NCBI RefSeq assembly: GCF_030053415.1
Contig: NZ_JASGBJ010000002.1
Coordinates: 496,001-560,000, forward strand
Direction: 5' to 3'
Source of the DNA: Marinobacter sp. CHS3-4
GTDB taxonomy: Bacteria > Pseudomonadota > Gammaproteobacteria > Pseudomonadales > Oleiphilaceae
DNA length: 64,000 nt
Positions 57,309 to 64,000 of the stretch are shown here, one piece after another. Below the pieces are notes generated by a model. It was not told the origin of the DNA, searched no databases, and worked only from the letters and a program-made list of their open reading frames with translations. Each line of letters starts with the position of its first letter. Within the stretch, counting starts at the first letter, position 1. The translations under genes and the position numbers were made by a program.

Positions 57309-57479
57309 GAAAAAACGCTGTGAAAATGCAGCAGTATTGGTCGAATGCGCTTCAACGTCCTGCCCTTGTGCTTCTTGTTGCCCCTTCCTCAGTACTTCCT
57401 GAATTTTTGCAGCTGCGGCGGTTCTTCGGAACCACCGACGGTCCCGTGAGGGAAAATTGCAGAAATACAGGAAAGATCA

Positions 57480-57689
57480 ATGTCAGATACCAAAACAGGC
57501 CACGTAAAGTGGTTTAACGAGTCCAAAGGCTTTGGTTTCATTGCTCAGGACGGCGGCAGTGACGTTTTCGTTCACTACAGTGCAATCAATGCCAGCGGTT
57601 TCCGCACCCTGACCGAAGGTCAGCAGGTGCAGTTTTCCGTGACCCAGGGCCCGAAAGGTCCTCAGGCGGAGAACGTAACGCCGGTCTGA
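57480..57689 (+). CDS. Cold-shock protein, CspA family
   Basis: Protein of 69 residues with a single cold-shock domain that binds single-stranded nucleic acids. RNP1 is KGFGFI and RNP2 is VFVHYS. The whole sequence is standard for the family ([39 protein letters not shown]). It is preceded by a strong promoter and a long leader and followed by a terminator hairpin. Whether it is cold-induced cannot be told from sequence. Confidence 0.95.
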   Translation: MSDTKTGHVKWFNESKGFGFIAQDGGSDVFVHYSAINASGFRTLTEGQQVQFSVTQGPKGPQAENVTPV

Positions 57690-57744
57690 TACTGACCAGA
57701 TGTTATGTGACCCCGCCCTATGCCCCTCACGGGCACAGGGAATG

Positions 57745-57771
57745 AAAAAGCCGGCTTTTGCCGGCTTTTTT
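57745..57771. terminator. Bidirectional terminator between the cold-shock gene and leuA
   Basis: An 11-bp perfect stem AAAAAGCCGGC/GCCGGCTTTTT with loop TTTT. The A and T runs at both ends let it act on both convergent transcripts. Confidence 0.9.
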
Positions 57772-57775
57772 CGTC

Positions 57776-59488
57776 TCAGACTTCAGCGTGATCCGGCTGT
57801 GCAACCCCTGCTTCAATGGCCGCAGCCACCGACGGTTCCGAATCAACAATCTGGGAAATGGCATTGAACAGCGCCTGCAAGGTTGCGGACGTGGTGTCTT
57901 CCGCCAGAGCCGCTGCACTGCAATGCTCTCCGCTGACGGTGACACGAATGCAGGCCAGCGCATTGGCGTTAGTGCCCTCGCTCAACGCAAACTCGTCGTA
58001 AGCTTCAACAGCAATAGACACATCGAACAATCTCTCGAGTGCCGCCGATACGGCTTCTACGGCTCCCAGCCCATGGCCACTGATTCTGGTTGGGTCATTT
58101 TCCGGCCCGATGCTGACCGTTGCATTCACCCCATTATCGTCGCGATGCAGGTCATAGGATCGAAGCTCCCAGGCCTTATCCACTTTCAGGTAACGGGTTT
58201 CGAACAGCCGGTGAATGGTCAGTGAATCAATCTCGCCGCCATTGGTCTCTGCTTCACGCTGAACCACCTTGCTGAATTCAATCTGCAGCCAACGTGGCAG
58301 GCTGATGTTGTAATCCCGTTCCAGAATGTAGGCGACGCCACCCTTGCCGGACTGACTGTTGATGCGCACCACTTCTTCATAGCGACGCCCCAGATCCCTG
58401 GGATCAATCGGCAGGTATGCGACATTCCACTTATCGCCATCGTTGCGCTTCGAGAGGCATTTTCGGATGGCGTCCTGGTGGCTTCCTGAAAACGCGGTGA
58501 ACACAAGCTCGCCAGCATAAGGATGCCGGGGGTGTGTCGAAATTTCGGTGCATGCCTCCACCACGTCGGTAATTTCTGCCATACCGGACAGATCCACCTG
58601 GGGATCAACGCCCTGGGAATACAGGTTCATGGCCATGGTCACCAGGTCCATATTACCGGTGCGCTCGCCATTACCCATCAGGGTTCCTTCGACGCGATCC
58701 GCGCCCGCCATCACGGCAAGCTCAGCAGCAGCGACCGCGCAACCGCGGTCATTATGGGTGTGAACGCTGATGGCGATGTGTTCCCGGTAACGAACCTTGT
58801 CGCAAATCCACTCGATCTGGTCCGCAAACACATTAGGAGTGGCCATTTCCACGGTCGCCGGCAAATTGATGACCACCGGCTGACCCTGATCCGGGCGCCA
58901 GACATCGTTCACCGCATCAACGACTTCTGCAGCATAATCCAGCTCTGTGCCGGTGAAGCTCTCCGGAGAATACTGAAAGGTCCATTCCGTGTCCGGGTAC
59001 TTCTCAGCAATGGATTTTACCACTCGGGCACCGTTCACCGCGATTTCCTTGACGCCCTCACGGTCCATACCGAAAACCTGCTCCCTCTGAACCGTGGAGG
59101 TGGAGTTATAAACGTGAACAATCGCCTTCCTGGCGCCTTCAAGTGCCTTGTAGGTGCGTTCGATCAGTTCCGGACGCGCCTGGGTGAGAACCTGGATGTT
59201 CACGTCTTCAGGAATGCGATTCTCTTCGATCAGCTTGCGACAGAAATCAAAGTCCGGCTGACTGGCCGCCGGGAAACCGATCTCAATTTCTTTGAAACCG
59301 ACTTTTACCAGCAAGTCGAACATTCTCTGCTTCTGGGCAACGGTCATCGGTTTTACCAGCGCCTGATTACCGTCACGCAGGTCCACTGCACACCAACGTG
59401 GTGCTTTCTCAATGACCTGATCGGGCCACCGGCGATCTTTCTTGGCGACCGGTTTGAACGGAATGTATTTGCGATGATCGAATGCCAT
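57776..59488 (-). CDS. leuA: 2-isopropylmalate synthase (long form)
   Basis: LeuA of 570 residues catalysing the first step of leucine synthesis. The catalytic segment is WCAVDLRDGNQALVKPMT. The metal site HTHNDRG and the allosteric C-terminal domain (about 440-560) are present. Length matches the roughly 560-residue form (LeuA type 2) rather than the 520-residue E. coli form. It is divergent from an Lrp-family regulator gene, with 147 bases between. leuB, leuC and leuD are not in the window. Confidence 0.96.
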   Translation of the reverse strand: MAFDHRKYIPFKPVAKKDRRWPDQVIEKAPRWCAVDLRDGNQALVKPMTVAQKQRMFDLLVKVGFKEIEIGFPAASQPDFDFCRKLIEENRIPEDVNIQVLTQARPELIERTYKALEGARKAIVHVYNSTSTVQREQVFGMDREGVKEIAVNGARVVKSIAEKYPDTEWTFQYSPESFTGTELDYAAEVVDAVNDVWRPDQGQPVVINLPATVEMATPNVFADQIEWICDKVRYREHIAISVHTHNDRGCAVAAAELAVMAGADRVEGTLMGNGERTGNMDLVTMAMNLYSQGVDPQVDLSGMAEITDVVEACTEISTHPRHPYAGELVFTAFSGSHQDAIRKCLSKRNDGDKWNVAYLPIDPRDLGRRYEEVVRINSQSGKGGVAYILERDYNISLPRWLQIEFSKVVQREAETNGGEIDSLTIHRLFETRYLKVDKAWELRSYDLHRDDNGVNATVSIGPENDPTRISGHGLGAVEAVSAALERLFDVSIAVEAYDEFALSEGTNANALACIRVTVSGEHCSAAALAEDTTSATLQALFNAISQIVDSEPSVAAAIEAGVAQPDHAEV

Positions 59489-59635
59489 AACGTGTTATCC
59501 CTGCTCGAGCGAAAATCGTTTGATCGGATTACTACACAGAGTAACGGCTATGCCGGGGCAAATGATTGCTTTTTTGCCGGCTAAAGGTAATCTATTAGGT
59601 ATAAATTGCGCCGAACTCAATAACGAAGATATTTT

Positions 59636-60133
59636 ATGCCAGATTCCAAGCAAGCACTGGTCAAGATTGATCGAATCGACCGCAACATCCTGGAACAATT
59701 GCAAAAAGATGGCTCACTGACGAATCAGGAGCTGGCTGATAAAGTTGGCCTTTCACCGTCACCCTGCCTGCGAAGGGTTCGCGCTCTGGAAGACGCAGGT
59801 ATTATCGTCCGTCAGGTCACCATCCTGGACCACAAGAAGCTCGGATTGTCACTGACAGCCATCATTCTGATCGGCATGGACCGACACACCCCGGAGCGCT
59901 TTGCCGAATTCGAATCTAAGGTGGCCGATTATCCCGAAGTCCAGGAATGCTATCTGATTACGGGCCAGGACGCCGATTACATGCTGAAGGTGGTCGTGCC
60001 GGATATGGACCACTATCACCATTTCCTGCTGAACCGAATTACCCGTATACAGGGAGTCAGCGGGGTACATTCCAGTTTCGTCTTGAGACGCGTGATCGAC
60101 AGCACTGCCCTGCCGCTGGGCTATCTGACCTGA
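59636..60133 (+). CDS. Lrp/AsnC-family transcriptional regulator
   Basis: Regulator of 165 residues. An N-terminal HTH (IDRNILEQLQKDGSLTNQELADKVGLSPSPCLRRVRALEDAGII) leads to a ligand-binding RAM domain (about 75-155, with VQECYLITGQDADYMLKVVVPDMDHY). It is closely similar to Lrp-type proteins. The divergent position next to leuA suggests that it may regulate leucine synthesis, but no operator was identified with confidence. Confidence 0.92.
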   Translation: MPDSKQALVKIDRIDRNILEQLQKDGSLTNQELADKVGLSPSPCLRRVRALEDAGIIVRQVTILDHKKLGLSLTAIILIGMDRHTPERFAEFESKVADYPEVQECYLITGQDADYMLKVVVPDMDHYHHFLLNRITRIQGVSGVHSSFVLRRVIDSTALPLGYLT

Positions 60134-60375
60134 ATGGATTGGTATTGAAACCATGACTTGGCCGTTCGGCTTTCAAAGCGGGACGTTCTTACGGTGCTAC
60201 CACTGACTGCTTGACCACAACGCGGACCTTTTTAGTTGGGCCTGCCCAATTCGCTATTCGGAAGCAAGGCACGCTTAGGTCGCAAAGCGAACATTCAGAC
60301 TACGAAGTACGTCTGAGCGCATTCATTCACTCTAGTGTCTCCGCATGCCGCTACTTGCTGCGCCAATCTTCCCTC

Positions 60376-60642
60376 TTAGATCCTGCTCTTTCCAGGGCGT
60401 CGCAGCGACACTGAGGAGTATTGCTCAACATCTCTGATCCAAATTCCGTCTGTCTGAATTTCAATGTACTCCACTAAGTTTGGAAAAAACCTTATATAGA
60501 ACTCAGAGCTATCGTTCGACCTGATCTGAACCAAACCAGCGAGCTTCGATCTATACTGTTCGCCAGACCGATAGCATTCTTCAAAACATTTGGCCTCAAG
60601 AACTTTAAAGAAAATTATTAAAGATGATTCAAAATAACCCAT
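60376..60642 (-). CDS. Small hypothetical protein downstream of the large lipoprotein
   Basis: Open frame of 88 residues starting at an ATG (60642) that overlaps the stop of the upstream lipoprotein gene by 14 bases. No family is recognised. The composition is charged and aromatic (EEC, FYIRFFPN, IEIQTDGIWIRDVE), with no signal peptide. The overlap suggests translational coupling, but codon use is AT-rich and the frame could be a pseudogene remnant. Confidence 0.4.
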   Translation of the reverse strand: MGYFESSLIIFFKVLEAKCFEECYRSGEQYRSKLAGLVQIRSNDSSEFYIRFFPNLVEYIEIQTDGIWIRDVEQYSSVSLRRPGKSRI

Positions 60643-63550
60643 TGGCAATGTCAGATTTGGATAGACGATAGATGTATGAGTTTTCTATATCAAATTGGTT
60701 TCTCATCATTATATCTTCGGGTGTTACACATTCAGAGGGCGAAAGCTCTCGTACGTTATGCCGGTCATCTCCGTCTGCGTTAAGAATAAAATTGCCATTG
60801 ATGTCTCGATACCATTCAAAATAACTAAGCTTCGGATTATCAGAATTTATAGAATAACAGTTCCAATGAAATTCCTTTGCAACGACATCCGAGTCCGGAT
60901 ACAACTCATAAATCCTTTTTTTAGAAAGTCCAGAGGGGTAATAATTAGGACTCCAATCCATTTCAATGAATGTATTTGGCACCCCTTGAACCTCATCCGA
61001 CAGGGAAATGATATTTTCACTCTGAAAAAAGTTACCGGATGATGAGTCAAAATTTATAATATCGATGAACGCTTTAGTCGTTCCGTCGTTATTGAATTCT
61101 TCTAAGAAGATCCTTTTTTGACCGTCGTGGGTGAGTTCCATAAATTCGATTCTTCGTTGCGTAATCCTTTCTTGTTCCCAATAACATTCGAAGAAAAGGA
61201 TTGGTTCCGTCAAAATAATCTCTTCCCTGCAATTACCGGCTGCGATCAGCAACTCAATTGAACTATATTCCTCCTTATCCCACGATAAAATCGGGACCGA
61301 GTCTTTGCTGAAATGAAATGGATCTTTTGAATATATTCGAAGACGGGATTGCTCATAAGCCTGATCTTGGTCTGATCCTGTGTAAGTTATCTCAAAGGTT
61401 TTCTCAGTCTTCGCACCGATAAAAGTACCGTTAGATGGGAAATCCACACTGACATTCGGAGATGATTCCATCCATTGATAATCTTTGATAATGGCAATAC
61501 CCTGATATTCATTGCGCAGTGAAATTGCTTTGGTGGCACTCGTTTGCCCCTCCTCACAACAGAATATAGAGATTGGAGTAGAGGATTCTATTCTTTTCTC
61601 GCTCTCAATGTAGTCGTACGCAACGGGTACATCATCAACGTATGGAACAACATGAGGGAAAAGTCCGAATATTTGATTACGCAGGATATAGAGTTTCTCT
61701 GCACCCTCTGAATCAATGACAAGCAGTTCGCTTTTATATTCTTTGAATTCATCGAAATCAGCTTTGAATTTAATAACAGAGCTTCCGAGCGCAGTTGGAT
61801 AAATTACTTCTCGCTCCGCACCCGGTTCCAGCTGGAATTCTGCACTCCTGCATGGAATGTCCTCAATTGCCGCTTTTGTGTCAGCAGGTTTTTTGCAGTA
61901 AACGGTAAAGTTAACTAGCCCGTTTGTGCCAGGACCTCCATCAAAATAAAAAGCATTACACTTGATAACGCCTTTTTCGTAAGCATCTGCATTGTTTTCG
62001 GCGGTCTCAACGCAGTCGCCCTGGTAATCGTCAGTCCATTTCGTTACCGAGGTTGAACGCTCTTCAAGGGTTTCGGTAGTCAAATATTCCGAGCTAACCC
62101 CCCAAAAAACCGCCTGAGTCATATTAATCTCAGTGTCGAGACGGTTAACCAAGTTCCATACATGTGAAGCCTCAGACTTCCTGACTTCCGGATAATATGA
62201 CGCGATATCTACCAAATCCGACACGACCTCAGCCGCTGTCCAAAGAGCACCCAATACACCCGCTTTTTTCTTGATGATGTCTTTTGTTTTCGACCAAGAG
62301 CATTCCTCGGTTACCGAGGGACTGTCCGACGATTTGTACAGTTCGAAAATCAAAGACGAAATCTTCACCGGGTTATTTCCAGTGGAAAGCTCGTCTTTAA
62401 GAGGTTCTGACGCAAGGTAGTAAAAGTAATCTTGGCTATAGGTGGCTCGAAAACAATCGGGATCTATCCCGCTTAACGAGAGCGCGGGCGCAAAGATGAC
62501 ATCAATGATTGACGCAAAGTTTGCGAATCGATATGCAGAAAGGGCCAAGCCCGTTGTTGGTACTTTTTCCTTTCCAGGCCCGTAGGTGTAGAGCCGCGTT
62601 TCTGAGGTTGTCTCATCGGTAATTTCAATCGGCAGCTTTTTCAGCACGCTTGAACCGGGGAGAGCAAAATTTCCGCCGCCCACAAAGACCGCTTTAAAAC
62701 CAAGCGAGAGGGGATTGAATTCCGAATTGATTAAAGCTGGATCTTGTTCGGCTACGATAGCAACGACAGTTCGGCTGTCTGTGTTTGAGATTTCCAGGTC
62801 AAAGGTTGAATTGTTCACCTCCTGAGGCGATACGAGGAGCCCATCCTTAGAAAACTGTCTTTTTTGGGAGGGTGGAATGGCAACATCTTCTTCCCCATCG
62901 ACAACAATGTAAGTTGGTTTGACAACATCGGAATCCTGATTGCTAGGAAAGGACACTGATTTAGTCCTATCCTTCGTCGCCCCGCTAGACGCCGCAGTAA
63001 TTATATCGCTGGTGAGAATGGCGCTAATCGCCTCCGCCAGAATAACGGTAAAGGAGTCGTCACTGAGCTCTCCCCACCCCGGCGTCGAGGAAATAAATTC
63101 CACCAGTGCACCCACTTCTTCAAGTTCAAAAATTTTGGCAACTGTTAATGTATTATCGAGATCCAATGCATTCCCTAATCCCGGGACCTGGCTCAAGAAA
63201 AACATAACAGTCGTTTCGGCATTGACCTTCACAGTGCTGGCGCCGGGTTTCAGAAGCGTCATAAAAACGATTCGCCCAGACGCATCAAATGCTGTCAGCA
63301 GTTGATCGGCTTCACCTGAGTTTTTTGGAATTTCAATGGGGTCGCCCGTGTATTCAATATCCTTAAATGCCGGCGACTCCAATAAGGAGACAGGCGCAGC
63401 ACCTTCACCAATTGATACAGAGACCGGTTGGCTTTTTTTTGTAGCGCCTGCATTTGGATCGTCGTTTCCACCGCCTCCACCACCGCAAGCCGCGAGAATC
63501 AGGATTAAAACGGTAATCAAAAAAAGCTTGAGAGCGGAAAAAGTTCGCAC
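60629..63550 (-). CDS. Very large putative lipoprotein of unknown function
   Basis: Protein of 973 residues from the GTG at 63550, with AAGGG upstream. The signal peptide (FLITVLILILAAC) ends at a lipobox and is followed by GGGGGGNDDPNAG. The body is low in recognisable motifs; it has several Cys pairs and Asp/Ser-rich, beta-like segments. Two stretches (DYQWMESSPNVSVDFPS and TEKTFEITYTGSDQDQ) look like immunoglobulin-type domains. Base composition is clearly more AT-rich than the rest of the window, suggesting horizontal acquisition. No homologous family is recognised. A CRP-like site lies about 180 bases upstream. Confidence 0.72.
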   Translation of the reverse strand: MRTFSALKLFLITVLILILAACGGGGGGNDDPNAGATKKSQPVSVSIGEGAAPVSLLESPAFKDIEYTGDPIEIPKNSGEADQLLTAFDASGRIVFMTLLKPGASTVKVNAETTVMFFLSQVPGLGNALDLDNTLTVAKIFELEEVGALVEFISSTPGWGELSDDSFTVILAEAISAILTSDIITAASSGATKDRTKSVSFPSNQDSDVVKPTYIVVDGEEDVAIPPSQKRQFSKDGLLVSPQEVNNSTFDLEISNTDSRTVVAIVAEQDPALINSEFNPLSLGFKAVFVGGGNFALPGSSVLKKLPIEITDETTSETRLYTYGPGKEKVPTTGLALSAYRFANFASIIDVIFAPALSLSGIDPDCFRATYSQDYFYYLASEPLKDELSTGNNPVKISSLIFELYKSSDSPSVTEECSWSKTKDIIKKKAGVLGALWTAAEVVSDLVDIASYYPEVRKSEASHVWNLVNRLDTEINMTQAVFWGVSSEYLTTETLEERSTSVTKWTDDYQGDCVETAENNADAYEKGVIKCNAFYFDGGPGTNGLVNFTVYCKKPADTKAAIEDIPCRSAEFQLEPGAEREVIYPTALGSSVIKFKADFDEFKEYKSELLVIDSEGAEKLYILRNQIFGLFPHVVPYVDDVPVAYDYIESEKRIESSTPISIFCCEEGQTSATKAISLRNEYQGIAIIKDYQWMESSPNVSVDFPSNGTFIGAKTEKTFEITYTGSDQDQAYEQSRLRIYSKDPFHFSKDSVPILSWDKEEYSSIELLIAAGNCREEIILTEPILFFECYWEQERITQRRIEFMELTHDGQKRIFLEEFNNDGTTKAFIDIINFDSSSGNFFQSENIISLSDEVQGVPNTFIEMDWSPNYYPSGLSKKRIYELYPDSDVVAKEFHWNCYSINSDNPKLSYFEWYRDINGNFILNADGDDRHNVRELSPSECVTPEDIMMRNQFDIENSYIYRLSKSDIANGLF

Positions 63551-63592
63551 GTGAGTCCCTTCTATGCTGAGAGCTAGTGTCAATCTGGACAA

Positions 63593-64000
63593 TTAATAGG
63601 CAATTCAGGGGCCATCGATAGGAAAACTTTGTGGCAACAGGTTAGTTAAAGCTCTTTTATTAATTGGAGACCGCCCAAACTGTAAAGTGACTCGACGGTA
63701 AGCCTCTGATTGCTCACCATAAAAGCGTGATCTATGTCACACTTCGTATTGGAGTGAACCCCTCGAGTTAGAATGTTCGCTTTTGTTTAAAAGCTTGCAT
63801 CTATACTGCTGCCCTCGTCACTACTATTCTTTGGGTGGAGCTACCCAGGTTTAGGCGCCTTTCATTGGCTCCCCCCTTCGCGGTAAAAAGCTCCGCTTTC
63901 CAGTGAAGCTGGCCCAAGTTGGTTGAGGTAAAAGGGTGCCTTAAATTAAGTTACCGTTGCCTCGGCAAGGCGTAGCTGCCAGTCACGTGGGCGACCAACA
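63593..64000. other. 408-base non-coding stretch at the window end
   Basis: No convincing gene is seen in this stretch. It contains a CRP-like site at 63726-63741 and a GCTTTT-GTTT-AAAAGC hairpin at 63779-63794. A TATACT element on the plus strand (63802-63807) has no good -35. It could be the promoter region of the large lipoprotein gene on one side and of an unseen gene to the right. Confidence 0.6.
63726..63741 (-). promoter_or_regulatory. CRP/Vfr-like binding site
   Basis: CGTGA-TCTATG-TCACA is close to the 16-base CRP core TGTGA-N6-TCACA, with one mismatch in one half site. It is 176 bases upstream of the large lipoprotein start. CRP control is inference from the motif only. Confidence 0.5.

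Noticed and set aside
58523-59584. Plus-strand open frame of about 350 codons antisense to leuA
   Set aside because: It lies entirely opposite the unambiguous leuA gene and shows no family resemblance.
60211-60414. Small plus-strand open frame after the Lrp gene
   Set aside because: No ribosome-binding site and no family; it overlaps the end of the opposing small gene.
63593-64000. Possible integron attC or phage att site at the window end
   Set aside because: No paired core sites or direct repeat could be found by eye; the boundary lies outside the window.

Overview
The window reads as chromosomal DNA of a marine gammaproteobacterium, most like Marinobacter or a close relative. This is an inference from gene order and protein character: dapA-bamC-purC, yebC-ruvCAB-ybgC-tolQRAB-pal-cpoB, guaBA beside xseA, a bacteriophytochrome, and a moderately high GC content. 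Coding density is high. No insertion sequence, prophage, CRISPR array or rRNA was seen. Three tRNA genes are present: Val-GAC and two identical Lys-TTT.

Layout. 1-3.2 kb: the 3' end of an unidentified gene, a secreted lipase, an EamA transporter and tRNA-Val. 3.2-24.8 kb: a nearly continuous signalling block, described below. 24.8-33.5 kb: a UDP-sugar epimerase, an outer-membrane barrel, purC-bamC-dapA, an AI-2E family permease, tusA, bepA and nadA. 33.7-33.9 kb: two tRNA-Lys genes with a promoter and terminator. 34-44.3 kb: one long minus-strand series aspS, yebC, ruvC, ruvA, ruvB, ybgC, tolQ, tolR, tolA, tolB, pal, cpoB. 44.5-48.5 kb: a FabR-type repressor, a HIT protein, ugd, galE and tadA. 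48.6-50.4 kb: an uncharacterised lipoprotein and beta-barrel pair. 50.5-59.5 kb: guaA, guaB, xseA, prpE, a cold-shock gene and leuA. 59.6-60.1 kb: an Lrp-family regulator. 60.4-64 kb: an AT-rich accessory segment with one very large lipoprotein of unknown function, a small downstream gene and a 408-base region carrying a CRP-like site.

The most interesting region is 3.2-24.8 kb. A plus-strand operon encodes an Rcp1-type response regulator, a receiver-GGDEF-EAL protein and a degenerate receiver-like protein. It converges on a complete bacteriophytochrome histidine kinase. Divergent from the phytochrome is a hybrid kinase (GAF-PAS-kinase-receiver-Hpt). It runs tail to tail into a minus-strand operon that, in transcription order, encodes a heme oxygenase, a membrane MCP-like protein without a sensor domain, a STAS protein, a receiver-PP2C-kinase protein, CheY, CheA, an MCP ending in DWEEF, CheW, CheR, CheD and CheB. 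The chemosensory part resembles the Che2 (F7-type) cluster of Pseudomonas aeruginosa. The STAS and PP2C pair resembles HsbA/HsbR or CrsA/CrsR partner switches. The heme oxygenase could make the biliverdin chromophore for the phytochrome. I infer that red/far-red light sensing, c-di-GMP turnover, a chemosensory array and a partner switch are wired together here. The linkage is seen in the sequence; the functional coupling is a hypothesis.

Most housekeeping genes are ordinary. Points of regulatory interest outside the signalling block are a terminator-like hairpin between guaB and guaA, a 16-bp-stem hairpin over the start of the 48.6-kb barrel gene, and a palindrome over the probable nadA promoter.
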